DNA of 64,000 nucleotides from Scleromatobacter humisilvae (GCF_023231945.1 NZ_JAJLJH010000011.1:124001-188000); one strand, 5' to 3'; counted from the first letter of the stretch, positions 46,068 through 56,233 are shown. Notes: generated by a model from the sequence alone, not told the origin. Made by a program: numbers and translations.

Positions 46068-46230
46068 GGAGTTCCGGGTGAGCTTGGGTCGGATGCGGAT
46101 GGCGCGGGATCGCCTCGCCTGAGGCGGTCGGCGCAATCAAAGGCACGCAGTGTGCCGGGTCCGCATCCGGCCGGGGGTATTGGCCGCAGCCGTTACCCGC
46201 CGTTTCAAGCTCGCGTGGATCTTCGCGCGA

Positions 46231-47409
46231 TTACAGCAGCTCGACCGCCAGCGCCGTCGCCTCGCCGCCGCCGATGCACAGCGCCGCGACGCCGCGCTTC
46301 TTGCCAAGCTTGCGCAGCGCGCCCAGCAGCGTCACGACGATGCGCGCGCCCGACGCGCCGATCGGGTGGCCCAGCGCGCAGGCGCCGCCGTGCACGTTGA
46401 CGATGTCGTGCGACAGGTCGAACTCCTTCATCGCGGCCATCGTCACGGCGGCGAAGGCCTCGTTGACTTCCCACAGGTCGACCGACGACGCCGCCCAGCC
46501 GGTCTTCTTCAGCACCTTCTCGATGGCGCCGGCCGGCGCAGTGGAGAACCACTCGGGGGCCTGCGCGTGCACCGCGTGGCCGGCGATGCGCGCCACGGGC
46601 TTCAGGCCCAGCCTGGCGGCTTCCGACTCGCGCATCATCACCAGCGCGGCGGCGCCGTCGGAGATGCTGGACGCGTTGGCGGCCGTGATCGTGCCGTCCT
46701 TCTTGAACGCCGGCTTCAGCGTCGGGATCTTGTCGAGCTTGGCCTTGAACGGCTGCTCGTCGAACTTGACGACCGTGTCGCCGGCCTTGCCCTGCAGCGT
46801 GACCGGCGCCATTTCCCAGTCGAACGCGCCGCTCTCGTTGGCCTGCTTGGCGCGCCTGGTGGAGGCGATCGCGAACTCGTCCTGCGCCTCGCGCGTGAAG
46901 CCGTACTTGGCGACGCACTGTTCGGCGAACACGCCCATCGCGCGGCCGCGGTCGTAGGCGTCTTCCAGGCCGTCGAGGGCCATGTGGTCGAACATCTGCG
47001 CGGCGCCGTAGCGCACGCCCTTGCGCGCGAACATCAGGTGGGGCGCGTTGGTCATGCTCTCCATGCCGCCGGCCACCATCACGTTGGCGCTGCCGGCCAG
47101 CAGCATGTCGTGCGCGAACATCATCGCGCGCATGCCGGAGCCACACATCTTGCTGAGCGTGACGGCGCCCGCCGAATCGGGCAGGCCGGCACGGCGCACG
47201 GCCTGGCGCGCCGGGGCCTGGCCCTGGCCGGCCATCAGGCAGTTGCCGATCAGCGCCTCGTCGACGGCGTCGCCGGGCACGCCGGCGCGCTCGACGGCCG
47301 CCTTGATGGCGACGGCGCCGAGCTCCCAAGCCGGCAGCGCGGCGAAGTCGCCCAGCATGCCGCCGATGGGCGTGCGGGCGGCGGAAACGATGACGATGGA
47401 ATCGGACAT
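46231..47409 (-). CDS. acetyl-CoA C-acyltransferase (thiolase)
   Basis: 392 residues, the biosynthetic/degradative type II thiolase length. The nucleophile is Cys89 in LSKMCGSGMRAMMFA, then MESMTNAPHL, the VNEAFAAVTM motif, NVHGGACALGHPIGASGARI and the second cysteine in AALCIGGGEA. It cleaves or forms acetoacetyl-CoA and analogues. In this setting it can split the acetoacetate-derived thioester from leucine breakdown. PhaA/AtoB-like, but chain preference is not decidable. Confidence 0.94.
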   Translation of the reverse strand: MSDSIVIVSAARTPIGGMLGDFAALPAWELGAVAIKAAVERAGVPGDAVDEALIGNCLMAGQGQAPARQAVRRAGLPDSAGAVTLSKMCGSGMRAMMFAHDMLLAGSANVMVAGGMESMTNAPHLMFARKGVRYGAAQMFDHMALDGLEDAYDRGRAMGVFAEQCVAKYGFTREAQDEFAIASTRRAKQANESGAFDWEMAPVTLQGKAGDTVVKFDEQPFKAKLDKIPTLKPAFKKDGTITAANASSISDGAAALVMMRESEAARLGLKPVARIAGHAVHAQAPEWFSTAPAGAIEKVLKKTGWAASSVDLWEVNEAFAAVTMAAMKEFDLSHDIVNVHGGACALGHPIGASGARIVVTLLGALRKLGKKRGVAALCIGGGEATALAVELL

Positions 47410-47449
47410 GGAAGGCTCCTTGGGTCGGGCGGGAAAAGAGAGGGGACGT

Positions 47450-49249
47450 TCAAACTGGCAACGGCTGCCTGGCCGTCGCTTCGGAATCGGGATGGGCGGC
47501 GCGCTGCGCGCTGAAGCGTCGCGACGGGTCGTACGGAAAGACGTCGTGCACGTAGCCGGCGACGATGCGATCCTTCTGCCGTTGCCAGTAGCCGGCGTCG
47601 AGCAGGTCGGCGTGATGCGCCATGAACGCCTGGCGCACCACGGGGTTGCCGAGCAGGAACGGCTCGAAGGTCTCGGGGAACACGTCGCGCGGGCGCACCG
47701 TGTACCAGACCTCGCCCGACATCTCCTCTTCCTCGTTGCGCGGTGCGGGCACGCGGCGGAAGTTGCAGTCGGTGAGGTATTCGATCTCGTCGTAGTCGTA
47801 GAACACGACCTTGCCGTGGCGCGTCACGCCGAAGTTCTTCCACAGCATGTCGCCGGGGAAGATGTTGGCCGCGACGAGATCCTTGATCGCGTTGCCGTAC
47901 TCGACGACCGCCTGCTCGATCTGGCGCGGGCTCGCGTCCTGCAGGTAGATGTTGAGCGGGATCATGCGGCGCTCGATGTAGGCGTGGCGGATCACCAGCG
48001 TCTGGCCGTCGTCCTCGAGCAGGCTGGGGCAGAAGCGCTTCAGCTCGGCGATCAGCTCGTCGTCGAAGCGATGGCGCGGCAGCGCGACGTTGGAGAACTC
48101 CAGCGTGTCGGCCATGCGGCCCACGCGGTCGTGCTGCTTGACCAGCAGGTACTTGGCCATCACCTGCTCGCGCGTGGTGTCCTTGGGTGCCGGATAGAAG
48201 TCCTTGATGATCTTGAAGACCACCGGGAACGACGGCAGGTCGAACACCAGCATCACCATGCCCTTGATGCCGGGCGCGATGCGGAACTTGTCGCTCGAAT
48301 GGCGCAGGTGCGTGAGCAGGTCGCGGTAGAACAGCGCCTTGCCGTGCTTCTGCAGGCCGACCTGGCTATACAGCTCGGCGCGCGTCTTGCGCGGCATCAG
48401 CGTGCGCAGGAAGTGCACGGTGGCGCTCGGCACGCCCATGTCGACCATGAAGTAGGCGCGCGCGAAGCTGAAGAGCAGCAACAGGTCTTCCTCGCCGATC
48501 AGCGCGGCGTCGATCGCCAGCAGCCCGTCGTCGCCGTGCAGGATCGGCAGCGCGAACGGCAGCTCGCCGAAGCCATTGACGATCTTGCCCACCACGTACG
48601 CGCCCTTGTTGCGATAGAACAGCGACGACAGCACCTGCACCTGGAAGTTGGCGCGCAGGCGCGCGTCGCCGAGCGAATGCAGCAGCGCCTGCACGACATC
48701 GTCGACGTCGCGCGCGAGATCCTGGAACTCGACCTCGAGCTGGAAGTTCGTGATGACGCGCATGCAGGTCTCGTGCAGCGTCTCGCGCGTCGGGTAGTAC
48801 GCGCGGTAGGTCGGCATCGCGGCCGGCTCGTCGTTCTCGATGTAGTCGGTGGAGACGGCCGGGCGCACGAAGATGAAGTCGTTGCGGAAGTCGCGGCGAT
48901 CCAGGATCTTGGTCGTCACCGAGTTGAAGAAGGTCTCGGCAAGCTCGGGCTGGCGATGGTTCGTCAGCAGGCCGATGGTGTGCAGCTTGACCTGGTGCCA
49001 CGTCTCGCGCGGCAGCTCGGAGGCCTTGAATTGCGCGTGCAGGCGCTCCACCGCCTCGTCGACGCGCAGGTCGTAGAACGCGATCCGATCGCGCTGCGCA
49101 TCGAGCTGCCCCTGCCAGTCGGCCTTCTCGAAGCGCGCCTTCGCGCCGCGGGCCGCGGCGCTGAACAGCCGGTAGTGACGATCGAAGCCCTCGACGATCG
49201 CCTGCGCGATCGCAAACGCGTTCGGGTCATCCAGCTGGTGCGGGAACAT
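47450..49249 (-). CDS. aceK: isocitrate dehydrogenase kinase/phosphatase
   Basis: 599 residues, full length. N-terminal AceK regulatory half ([52 protein letters not shown]) and C-terminal kinase-like half ([64 protein letters not shown]). AceK switches isocitrate dehydrogenase off when cells grow on acetate or acetyl-CoA-yielding substrates, sending carbon into the glyoxylate shunt. Its position among acetyl-CoA-producing pathways fits. It begins 3 bases after the carbonic anhydrase stop. Confidence 0.96.
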   Translation of the reverse strand: MFPHQLDDPNAFAIAQAIVEGFDRHYRLFSAAARGAKARFEKADWQGQLDAQRDRIAFYDLRVDEAVERLHAQFKASELPRETWHQVKLHTIGLLTNHRQPELAETFFNSVTTKILDRRDFRNDFIFVRPAVSTDYIENDEPAAMPTYRAYYPTRETLHETCMRVITNFQLEVEFQDLARDVDDVVQALLHSLGDARLRANFQVQVLSSLFYRNKGAYVVGKIVNGFGELPFALPILHGDDGLLAIDAALIGEEDLLLLFSFARAYFMVDMGVPSATVHFLRTLMPRKTRAELYSQVGLQKHGKALFYRDLLTHLRHSSDKFRIAPGIKGMVMLVFDLPSFPVVFKIIKDFYPAPKDTTREQVMAKYLLVKQHDRVGRMADTLEFSNVALPRHRFDDELIAELKRFCPSLLEDDGQTLVIRHAYIERRMIPLNIYLQDASPRQIEQAVVEYGNAIKDLVAANIFPGDMLWKNFGVTRHGKVVFYDYDEIEYLTDCNFRRVPAPRNEEEEMSGEVWYTVRPRDVFPETFEPFLLGNPVVRQAFMAHHADLLDAGYWQRQKDRIVAGYVHDVFPYDPSRRFSAQRAAHPDSEATARQPLPV

Positions 49250-49252
49250 GAC

Positions 49253-49936
49253 TCAGACGACGGGCAGGTGGCGAAGCTTCAACGCGAGCAGCGCGCGCTG
49301 GTACGCCGGCGCCACATCGTCGGTGGAGTTGACGGTGAAGCTGAGATCCTTCAGCAGCCCGTTGTGCAGGCCGTAGACCCAGCCGTGCACGGACACCGTC
49401 TGCCCGCGCACCCAGGCGTCCTCGACGACGGTGGACAGGCACACGTTGCGCGCCTGCTCCAGCACATTGAGTTCGACGAGCGCGTCGACCCGGCGCTCCT
49501 CGGGCAGCGACATCAGGAAGTCGAGGTGCAGGTTGCGCACGTCCTGCACGTGGCGCAGCCAGTTGTCGACCACGCCGACGCGCGTGTTGTTGAGCGCGGC
49601 CGTGACGCCGCCGCACTTCGAATGCCCGACCACCATGACGTGCCGGACCTTCAGCGCATCGACCGCGAACTGGATCACCGACAGCGCGTTGAGATCCGAA
49701 TGCGCGACGACGTTGGCGACGTTGCGGTGCACGAAGACGTCGCCCGGCAGCAGGCCGACGAGCTCGTTGGCGGGCACGCGGCTGTCGGCGCAGCCGATCC
49801 ACAGGTACTGCGGCGTCTGCTGCGTCAGCAGGCTCGTGAAGAAGCCCGGGCTGCGCTTCTCCATGCCTTCGGCCCAGCGCACGTTCTTCTCGAACAGGCT
49901 GGCAAGGTCGTTGTCGCTGGCGGTGTCGTCGGACAT
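49253..49936 (-). CDS. can: beta-class carbonic anhydrase
   Basis: 227 residues with zinc ligands Cys49, His105 and Cys108 and the catalytic dyad Asp51-Arg53 (GCADSRVPAN, GHSKCGGV). It interconverts CO2 and bicarbonate in the cytoplasm, which can supply the biotin carboxylases in this region. C-terminal end (FTVNSTDDVAPAYQRALLAL) is normal for the Can subgroup. It follows the S51 peptidase gene by 51 bases. Confidence 0.95.
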   Translation of the reverse strand: MSDDTASDNDLASLFEKNVRWAEGMEKRSPGFFTSLLTQQTPQYLWIGCADSRVPANELVGLLPGDVFVHRNVANVVAHSDLNALSVIQFAVDALKVRHVMVVGHSKCGGVTAALNNTRVGVVDNWLRHVQDVRNLHLDFLMSLPEERRVDALVELNVLEQARNVCLSTVVEDAWVRGQTVSVHGWVYGLHNGLLKDLSFTVNSTDDVAPAYQRALLALKLRHLPVV

Positions 49937-49987
49937 GGTTCTTTCGGGTCGTGAAGCGGGGGCAGTCAGTTTACGGAGCGCGGCGTT

Positions 49988-50686
49988 TCATCGCGAGGAC
50001 AAGTCGAGCGAAGGGACTTCGCGGGCTTCTTCACCCGGCAAGCGCAGGTTCGCGGTGACGCCGGGCTTGTCGGCGACGAACTCGGGCTGGGCGTCGGGCC
50101 GCACGATCATCATCCCGCCCTCGCGCACGCCGTACGCGGGCGGGTTCGAGACGCCGGCGAGCAGCGGCTGGCGCCAGGGTTCGCTGTCGAGATGCGGGCA
50201 GAACGTGCCCTGGAGCCAGCCGAGGCCGGCGCGCACGCCGCCGCCGGGCACGCTGTCGGTCACGTAGTGCTCGAACCAGCAGTTGGCGCCCGCGCTGACG
50301 CCGGCCAGCACCGTGCCGGCCTGCCACGCGCCATGCAGCGCGCGGTCGAAGCCGAACTCGCGCCAGACCGCGATCATCGCGGGCGTGTTGCCGCCGCCGA
50401 CGTAGATCAGGTCGGCGGCCATCGCCTCGGCGACGTAGTCGCGCTTCATCTCGTAGGGGAAGAACGGCAGCAGGTGCAGTTCGCAACCCAGTGGCGCGAA
50501 CACCTTGAACGCGCGCAGCTGGCGGCTCTCCGCGTCGCCGTGGGCCAGGCCGAGGTACAGCACGCGCGGGCGCGGCCCCTTGGGCGCGCGGATCAGCGTC
50601 AGCAGATGCCGCTCCTGCAGGCCGCGGAAGTCCTCGGTGAGGAAGCCCCCGCCGCCGATGCAGGCGATCGCGCCGGCCGAGCTCAT
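49988..50686 (-). CDS. S51-family (peptidase E-like) protein
   Basis: 232 residues with the flavodoxin-like peptidase E fold: IACIGGGGFLTEDF, DLIYVGGGNTPAMIAVW, and the nucleophile elbow LAGVSAGANCWF with Ser131. PepE hydrolyses Asp-X dipeptides. This protein belongs to the longer, YgaJ-like branch, so specificity is uncertain. ATG 50686 overlaps the GNAT stop by four bases (ATGA). Confidence 0.88.
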   Translation of the reverse strand: MSSAGAIACIGGGGFLTEDFRGLQERHLLTLIRAPKGPRPRVLYLGLAHGDAESRQLRAFKVFAPLGCELHLLPFFPYEMKRDYVAEAMAADLIYVGGGNTPAMIAVWREFGFDRALHGAWQAGTVLAGVSAGANCWFEHYVTDSVPGGGVRAGLGWLQGTFCPHLDSEPWRQPLLAGVSNPPAYGVREGGMMIVRPDAQPEFVADKPGVTANLRLPGEEAREVPSLDLSSR

Positions 50687-51300
50687 GCGCGCTCCATCGC
50701 CGTGGCCGCGGTGGCGGCGAGCACGGCGCCGATGTCGGCGTCGCGGCGCGCGATCTCGGTGCGATAGGTCGCCCACACCACGCGGTCGATCACCGCGCCA
50801 TCCTTGATCGCACTCTGCTTCAGGAGGCCTTCGCGCACGTAGCCGCACTTGCGCACGACTGCCTGCGAGCCGTCGTTCGACGCGAAGATCGGGGCGTGGA
50901 TGCGCGTCAGCTCCGGGACGGCCGCGAAGGCCCAGTCGGTGACCTGGCGCACCGCGTCGCTCGTGATGCCCCGGCGCCAGTACGCGCGGCCGAGCCAGTA
51001 GCCGATCTCGGCGTTGCAGCGCATCCAGCCGCTGGCCTGGTGCAGGCCGATGCAGCCGACGACGGCGCCGTCGGCGACGATGCCCCACACCCAGCCGAAC
51101 GCGCCCGAGTGCGACTCGTGCGTCGCCCAGGCGTCGGCCGCGGCCAGCGTGCAGGGCTGCGGGAAGGCGTCGAACAGGTTGCGTGCGACCTCCCGGTCGT
51201 TCGCGTGCGTGACGAGCGCGGGCGCGTCCTCCGGCGCCAGCGCGCGCAGCAGGCAGCGCTCGCCCTGCAGGATCGGAAGCGGCACGGCCAACGCGCTCAT
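50683..51300 (-). CDS. GNAT-family N-acetyltransferase (RimJ/RimL-like)
   Basis: 205 residues. RCLLRALAPEDAPALVTHANDREVARNLFDAFP opens the RimJ-like fold. IGYWLGRAYWRRGITSDAVRQVTDWAF holds the acetyl-CoA-binding loop, and GSQAVVRKCGYVREGLLKQSAIKDG the C-terminal motif. The substrate, an N-terminal amine or small molecule, is not known. It follows liuA by 7 bases and overlaps the S51 gene. Confidence 0.9.
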   Translation of the reverse strand: MSALAVPLPILQGERCLLRALAPEDAPALVTHANDREVARNLFDAFPQPCTLAAADAWATHESHSGAFGWVWGIVADGAVVGCIGLHQASGWMRCNAEIGYWLGRAYWRRGITSDAVRQVTDWAFAAVPELTRIHAPIFASNDGSQAVVRKCGYVREGLLKQSAIKDGAVIDRVVWATYRTEIARRDADIGAVLAATAATAMERA

Positions 51301-51307
51301 CGCATCC

Positions 51308-52489
51308 TCACATCGTCTCGGCGAACAGCTCGCGCCCGATCAGCATGCGGCGGATCTCGCTGGTGCCGGCGCCGATCTCGTACAACTTCGCATCGCGCCA
51401 GAGCCGGCCCAGCGGGTACTCGTTGATGTAGCCGTTGCCGCCGAAGATCTGCACGCCCTCGCCAGCCATCCACGTCGCCTTCTCGGCGCACCACAGGATG
51501 ACCGAGGCGCAGTCCTTGCGCACCTGGCGCACGTGTTCGGAGCCCAGCGCGTCCAGGTTCTTGCCCACCGTGTAGCAGAACGCGCGGCCGGCCTGCAGCA
51601 CCGTGTACATGTCGGCGACCTTGCCCTGGATCAGCTGGAACTCGCCGATGGACTGGCCGAACTGCTTGCGGTCGTGGATGTACGGGACGACGTTGTCCAT
51701 CACCGACTGCATGATGCCGATCGGGCCGGCGGCCAGCACGGCGCGCTCGTAGTCGAGGCCCGACATCAGCACCTTGGCGCCGCCGTTGAGGTTGCCGAGG
51801 ATGTTCTCGGCCGGCACCTCGACGTCCTGGAACACGAGCTCGCCCGTGTGGCTGCCGCGCATGCCCAGCTTGTCGAGCTTCTGCGCGATCGAGAAGCCCT
51901 TCATGCCCTTCTCGATCAGGAAGGCCGTGACGCCGCGCGCGCCCAGCTCCGGCTCGGTCTTGGCGTAGACGACCAGCGTGTCGGCGTCGGGGCCGTTGGT
52001 GATCCACATCTTGTTGCCGTTGAGCAGGTAGACGCCGCCCTTGTCCTCGGCCTTCAGCTTCATGCTGATGACGTCGGAGCCCGCGCCCGGCTCGCTCATC
52101 GCGAGCGCGCCGACGTGCTCGCCGGAGATCAGCTTGGGCAGGTACTTCTTCTTCTGCGCCTCGCTGCCGTTGCGCTTGATCTGGTTGACGCACAGGTTGG
52201 AGTGCGCGCCGTAGCTCAGGCCCACTGACGCGCTGGCGCGGCTGATCTCCTCCATCGCGATCATGTGCGCGAGGTAGCCCATGTTGGCGCCGCCGTATTC
52301 CTCGGCGACGGTGATGCCCAGCACGCCCAGCTCGCCCATCTTGCGCCAGAGGTCCATCGGGAACTGGTCGCTGCGGTCGATCTCGGCCGCGCGCGGCGCG
52401 ATCTCGGCCTGGGCGAACGCGTGAACGGCGTCGCGCAGCGCGTCGATGTCTTCACCGAGCATGAAATTCAGGCCGGGCAGGTTGCTCAT
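51308..52489 (-). CDS. liuA: isovaleryl-CoA dehydrogenase
   Basis: 393 residues. [27 protein letters not shown] begins as in known isovaleryl-CoA dehydrogenases, with [19 protein letters not shown] and [17 protein letters not shown]. The base is Glu248 in [16 protein letters not shown], while the C-terminal position where most relatives have YEGTSE reads GAGTSE. That shift of the catalytic Glu is diagnostic of the isovaleryl enzyme. It converts isovaleryl-CoA to 3-methylcrotonyl-CoA. A LiuR site lies about 115-135 bases upstream. Confidence 0.96.
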   Translation of the reverse strand: MSNLPGLNFMLGEDIDALRDAVHAFAQAEIAPRAAEIDRSDQFPMDLWRKMGELGVLGITVAEEYGGANMGYLAHMIAMEEISRASASVGLSYGAHSNLCVNQIKRNGSEAQKKKYLPKLISGEHVGALAMSEPGAGSDVISMKLKAEDKGGVYLLNGNKMWITNGPDADTLVVYAKTEPELGARGVTAFLIEKGMKGFSIAQKLDKLGMRGSHTGELVFQDVEVPAENILGNLNGGAKVLMSGLDYERAVLAAGPIGIMQSVMDNVVPYIHDRKQFGQSIGEFQLIQGKVADMYTVLQAGRAFCYTVGKNLDALGSEHVRQVRKDCASVILWCAEKATWMAGEGVQIFGGNGYINEYPLGRLWRDAKLYEIGAGTSEIRRMLIGRELFAETM

Positions 52490-52602
52490 CTCTCGTCTCC
52501 TGGGCTGGCGCGCTGCATCGGCTGCGCCGTGGAACAGTGGGAATGCCGCCGACCGAAGCCGGGCCTTGCGACCCGGTCCGGCATCGGTCGGGGCGATTTT
52601 AG

Positions 52603-52624
52603 TTGACGTTTACGTAAACGTAAA
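52603..52624. promoter_or_regulatory. LiuR operator upstream of liuA
   Basis: TTGACGTTTAC followed by GTAAACGTAAA: a 22-bp palindrome with one mismatched pair, sharing its core with the liuB site. It lies between liuA and the 3' end of liuR, so it controls liuA separately from liuR. Confidence 0.87.
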
Positions 52625-52649
52625 TCAAACCCGGGTTTGCCGGGCGCGT

Positions 52650-53120
52650 TCAGGCGCGGATCGCGCGCTTGGGCGACGCCGGCGCCGCCGCGTTCGCGGC
52701 CTCGAGCAGCCGCTTGCAGCGGTCCTCGTGCTGGTCGATCTCCTCCAGCGTCACGCGGATGTCCTCCAGCTGCAGCTCGATCTGCTTGCGGTGCGATCGC
52801 AGCACCGAGAGGAACGCCTCCAGCTGCGGCGCGGTGTCCGACGGCGAGTCGTACATGTCGACCAGCTGCTTGATCTCCTGCAGGCTCAGGCCCAGCCGCT
52901 TGCCGCGCAGCGTCAGCTTCAGGCGCGTGCGTTCGCGCTGCGAATAGACGCGGTTGCGGCCGGCGCGCTGCGGCTCGAGCAGGCCGACGTCCTCGTAGAA
53001 GCGGATCGCCCGCGGCGTGACGTCGAACTCGGCGGCCAGTTCGGTGATGGTGAAGCCCTTGGGCGCCGCCGGCGCTTTCGGCGCCTTGTTCCTGCCTGCA
53101 GTGCTGGGAGAAGAGCTCAT
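52650..53120 (-). CDS. liuR: MerR-family regulator of leucine/isovalerate catabolism
   Basis: 156 residues: a charged N-terminal tail (APKAPAAPKG), then the MerR DNA-binding domain (FTITELAAEFDVTPRAIRFYEDVGLLEPQRAGRNRVYSQRERTRL). The coiled-coil dimer helix ends ...RSHRKQIELQLEDIRVTLEEIDQHEDRC. LiuR proteins repress liu genes and release DNA with a pathway CoA ester. Matching palindromes precede liuR itself, liuA and liuB in this window. It is divergent from the metallo-hydrolase at 53170. Confidence 0.93.
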   Translation of the reverse strand: MSSSPSTAGRNKAPKAPAAPKGFTITELAAEFDVTPRAIRFYEDVGLLEPQRAGRNRVYSQRERTRLKLTLRGKRLGLSLQEIKQLVDMYDSPSDTAPQLEAFLSVLRSHRKQIELQLEDIRVTLEEIDQHEDRCKRLLEAANAAAPASPKRAIRA

Positions 53121-53127
53121 GGGTAGA

Positions 53128-53149
53128 CTGACGTTAACGTAAACGGAAG
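53128..53149. promoter_or_regulatory. LiuR operator in the liuR / metallo-hydrolase intergenic region
   Basis: CTGACGTTAACGTAAACGGAAG resembles the other two sites at about 18 of 22 positions. In a 49-bp divergent gap it could autoregulate liuR and also control the hydrolase gene. Confidence 0.7.
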
Positions 53150-53169
53150 TCTAGTCCACCGGAGCCCGC

Positions 53170-54231
53170 ATGGCCAACGCCGACGAATCGAAGCTCGAGT
53201 ACCCGCTGGGCGAGACGCTGCCCGCCATCGGCGCGGTGATCGAGGTCGCGCCGGGCGTGCGCTGGCTGCGCATGCCGCTGCCGTTCGCGCTGGACCACAT
53301 CAACCTGTGGCTGCTGCGCGACCGCACGGAGGACGGCCGCGACGGCTGGGCCATCGTCGACTGCGGCGTCGCCAACGACACGACGCGTGCCGCCTGGGAG
53401 CAGGTCTTCACGCACCACCTCGACGGCCTGCCGGTGCTGCGCGTCATCGTCACGCACATGCACCCCGACCACATCGGCAACGCGCACTGGCTCACCGAGC
53501 GCTGGGGCTGCCGCCTGTGGATCAGCGCCACCGACTTCAACGCCGCCCGCCTGGCGAGCCAGTCCACCACCGGCTTCGGCGGCGACGACGCGGCCGCCTT
53601 CTTCGGCCAGCACGGCCTGGTCGACCCCGAGGCCCTCGCCAAGGTGCGCGGCCGCGGCGGCTACTACGCGTCGATGGTGCCGCAGGTGCCACGCCAGTAC
53701 CGCCGCATGATGGACGGCCAGGCGATCCGCATCGGCGACCACGACTGGCACTGCCACGCCGGCTACGGCCACGCGCCGGAGCACATCTCGCTGCATTGCC
53801 CGGACCTGAGCGTGCTGATCTCGGGCGACATGGTGCTGCCACGCATATCGACCAACATCAGCGTGATCGACCTCGAACCCGAGGCCGATCCGCTGCCGCT
53901 GTTCCTCGCGTCGATCGCGCGCATGCGCGCGTTGCCCGACGACACACTGGTGCTGCCCGCGCACGGCCGCCCGTTCCGCGGCCTGCACGAGCGCGTGCGC
54001 CAGCTGTTCGAGCACCACGACCGCCATTTCGACGACGTGGTGGCCGCGTGCCGCGACAAGCCGTGCAGCGCCGCCGACCTGCTGCCCGTGCTGTTCCGCC
54101 GCAAGCTCGACCTGCACCAGACGACGTTCGCGATGGGCGAGGCGATCGCGCACCTGCATGCCTTGGCAGGTATGGGACGGCTGGGCGGCCATCTGGACGA
54201 CGACGGCATCCGCCGCTTTTCGGCAATCTGA
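53170..54231 (+). CDS. metallo-beta-lactamase-fold hydrolase
   Basis: 353 residues. VIVTHMHPDHIGNAHWL carries the HxHxDH zinc motif, and GYGHAPEHISLHCPDLSVLISGDMVLPRIS further ligands. A C-terminal helical region (HERVRQLFEHHDRHFDDVVAAC) is typical of the larger glyoxalase-II-like or LACTB2-like group. Thioester hydrolysis (a CoA or glutathione ester) is plausible given LiuR control, but is not shown by sequence. GGAG at 53161-53164 supports ATG 53170. Confidence 0.9.
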   Translation: MANADESKLEYPLGETLPAIGAVIEVAPGVRWLRMPLPFALDHINLWLLRDRTEDGRDGWAIVDCGVANDTTRAAWEQVFTHHLDGLPVLRVIVTHMHPDHIGNAHWLTERWGCRLWISATDFNAARLASQSTTGFGGDDAAAFFGQHGLVDPEALAKVRGRGGYYASMVPQVPRQYRRMMDGQAIRIGDHDWHCHAGYGHAPEHISLHCPDLSVLISGDMVLPRISTNISVIDLEPEADPLPLFLASIARMRALPDDTLVLPAHGRPFRGLHERVRQLFEHHDRHFDDVVAACRDKPCSAADLLPVLFRRKLDLHQTTFAMGEAIAHLHALAGMGRLGGHLDDDGIRRFSAI

Positions 54232-54263
54232 ATCACATCGATTGCCCATCAAAAAGCGACACG

Positions 54264-54298
54264 AAAAAAACAAAGCCGATCGCGATTAGACGATCGGC
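54264..54298 (-). terminator. rho-independent terminator for the minus-strand YgjP-like gene
   Basis: On the minus strand GCCGATCG (from 54298) pairs with CGATCGGC (to 54275) around an 8-base loop, then TTTGTTTTTTT follows. It lies 180 bases past the YgjP-like gene and just beyond the convergent hydrolase stop. It has no T-run in the plus direction. Confidence 0.8.
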
Positions 54299-54478
54299 CC
54301 TGCTGCCGGTCATGTCCGGCCTTCGCTCCCTGGATGCTCCCTGTCCCTGTTGGGTGATGACAGCATGCAGGTCTTACTTTGCCCGGTGACTTCCCCCTCG
54401 CCATCCCCCTTTTGGGGGGAGCCGGGTGAAGATTTATTCACGGCCAGGGGGACGCCGCGTCGAAACCCTGCGGGGTGT

Positions 54479-55435
54479 TCAGCCCAATACGGGGACGGGT
54501 ACGTCCTTCAGCGTGTTGCGCAACTTCTGGTAATCGGGAACCACCGAGCGCACGACGTCCCAGAACGCCGCGCTGTGGTTCATCTCGCGAAGATGCGCGA
54601 GTTCATGCGCGACGACGTAGTCGATCACCTGCAAGCCGAAGTGCACCAGGCGCCAGTTGAGGCGGATCGAGCCGTCGGCCGACGCCGAGCCCCAGCGCGT
54701 CTGCGCCGAGCTGAGCGACAGCCGCGTCATGCGCACGCCCAGCGTGTCGGCGAAGTGCCGGCAGCGGTCGGTGAAGATGCGCAGCGCCTGGCGCTGCAGC
54801 CAGCTCTGCACGCTGTCGCGGATCTGCTCGGGCTCGGCCGTCTGCGGCAGGCCGACGTGCAGCACGAGGCGCGGCACGCCGGGCAGCGCCTGGGCGTCGG
54901 CGTCGAGCACGGCGCCGGCCACGCGCGGATCGAGCACGATGATCACCGTCTCGCCGAGGAAGGGCAGGCTCGTGCCGTCGCGCCACTCGATGCGCGCGGC
55001 CTCGACGCGGCGCGCACGATCGCGCTGCTCCTGCAGCTTGCGCACGATCCAGCCCGCCTTGGCCTGCACCGCCGAATCGATGTTCTGCAGCGAGACCCAG
55101 CGCGGCGCGTTGACCTGCAGGCCCTCGGCGCTGACGACGAAGCCGATGCTGCTGCGGCGCACGCGGCGCAGCGCATACCCCACGCAGTGTTCGCCGAGCT
55201 GGATCTCGCGCTCGGCTTGCGGATGCCTGAAGTGCAGCGGCGACGGCTCGGTTCGTCGTGCGGGCGGCGGTGCGTCGGGTTCGAAGGCGTCAGGCAAGGT
55301 TCGGGCGACGGGTTCGTGCGGCGCGGCGGCGCGCGGCACGAGGGGCAGCGGCGTCGACGGCGCCTCGTTCGGCGGCGGGGCGTCGAAGAGCGAGAGCTGC
55401 GGGGAAGCGTCGTCGGCCGGGCCGGGTCGGGGCAT
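54479..55435 (-). CDS. YgjP-like (DUF45) zinc metallopeptidase
   Basis: 318 residues. The N-terminal ~90 are Pro-rich and low-complexity; the rest is the YgjP/M48-like domain: LGEHCVGYALRRVRRSSIGFVVSAEGLQVNAPRWVSLQNI, TRLSLSSAQTRWGSASADGSIRLNWRLVHF, and zinc motif VAHELAHLREMNHSAAFW (His277, Glu278, His281, third ligand His287). Soluble protein without signal. It is divergent from dsbA (141 bases). Confidence 0.9.
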   Translation of the reverse strand: MPRPGPADDASPQLSLFDAPPPNEAPSTPLPLVPRAAAPHEPVARTLPDAFEPDAPPPARRTEPSPLHFRHPQAEREIQLGEHCVGYALRRVRRSSIGFVVSAEGLQVNAPRWVSLQNIDSAVQAKAGWIVRKLQEQRDRARRVEAARIEWRDGTSLPFLGETVIIVLDPRVAGAVLDADAQALPGVPRLVLHVGLPQTAEPEQIRDSVQSWLQRQALRIFTDRCRHFADTLGVRMTRLSLSSAQTRWGSASADGSIRLNWRLVHFGLQVIDYVVAHELAHLREMNHSAAFWDVVRSVVPDYQKLRNTLKDVPVPVLG

Positions 55436-55576
55436 GGACGCCAATTCTATCCGGGCTTGCCCGACGGAACCTTCCGCGTGCAGCCGTACCGAAGACTGGC
55501 GACAATGCTCGCATCGTCGTGCCGGCCCTGCCTGGGCAGCGCGCATTTCTCCAGACCGACGCCCGAAAGGATTCGC

Positions 55577-56218
55577 TTGCAACGCCGCCACTTCTCCGCA
55601 CTCGCCGCCGCCTCGCTCGGCCTGGGCCTGGCCCGCACCGCCGCCGCCCAGGGCGCGCCCGTGGCCGGCCAGGACTACCAGAGCGTCGCCTCGCCCGCGC
55701 CCGTCGCGGCGCCGCCCGGCACCGTCGACGTCGTCGAGTTCTTCAGCTACGCCTGCCCGCACTGCTTCGAGTTCGAACCGACGCTCGAGGCCTGGCTGAA
55801 GACCAAGCCGGCCGGCGTGCACTTCCACCGCTACCCGGTGCGCTTCCTGGTGAACTACATCAACTTCCAGCCGATGTACTTCACGCTGGAGCAGATGGAC
55901 CTGGTCGACGCCATGCAGCAGAAGGTGTTCAACGCCTTCCACCTGGAGCACCAGCGCCTGGACAAGCCCGACGACATCGCCGCCTTCATGACCAAGAACG
56001 GCGTCGACGCGAAGCGCTTCATGTCCATCTTCAACTCGTTCGCCACGCACGCCAAGGTGCAGCAGGCCAACCAGCTGATGGACACCTACGGCGTCAACGG
56101 CGTGCCCACGATCGTCGTCGGCGGCACGTACCAGACCTCGCCGACGCTGGCCAAGGGCGCGGAGCACACGACGGCCGTCGTGGAGTACCTCGTCGCGAAG
56201 ATGCGCGGCGGCCACTGA
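55577..56218 (+). CDS. dsbA: thiol:disulfide interchange protein DsbA
   Basis: 213 residues from TTG 55577, which has AAGG at 55566-55570. An ATG at 55505 would add 24 implausible residues. The signal QRRHFSALAAASLGLGLA contains a twin-arginine-like RR, common in this order's DsbA. The active site is CPHC (Cys59, Cys62) in EFFSYACPHCFEF, with cis-Pro in GVNGVPTIVVGGTY. It introduces disulfides into periplasmic proteins. It is convergent with plsC (15 bases between stops). Confidence 0.93.
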   Translation: MQRRHFSALAAASLGLGLARTAAAQGAPVAGQDYQSVASPAPVAAPPGTVDVVEFFSYACPHCFEFEPTLEAWLKTKPAGVHFHRYPVRFLVNYINFQPMYFTLEQMDLVDAMQQKVFNAFHLEHQRLDKPDDIAAFMTKNGVDAKRFMSIFNSFATHAKVQQANQLMDTYGVNGVPTIVVGGTYQTSPTLAKGAEHTTAVVEYLVAKMRGGH

Positions 56219-56233
56219 GGCCGCCTCGATCGA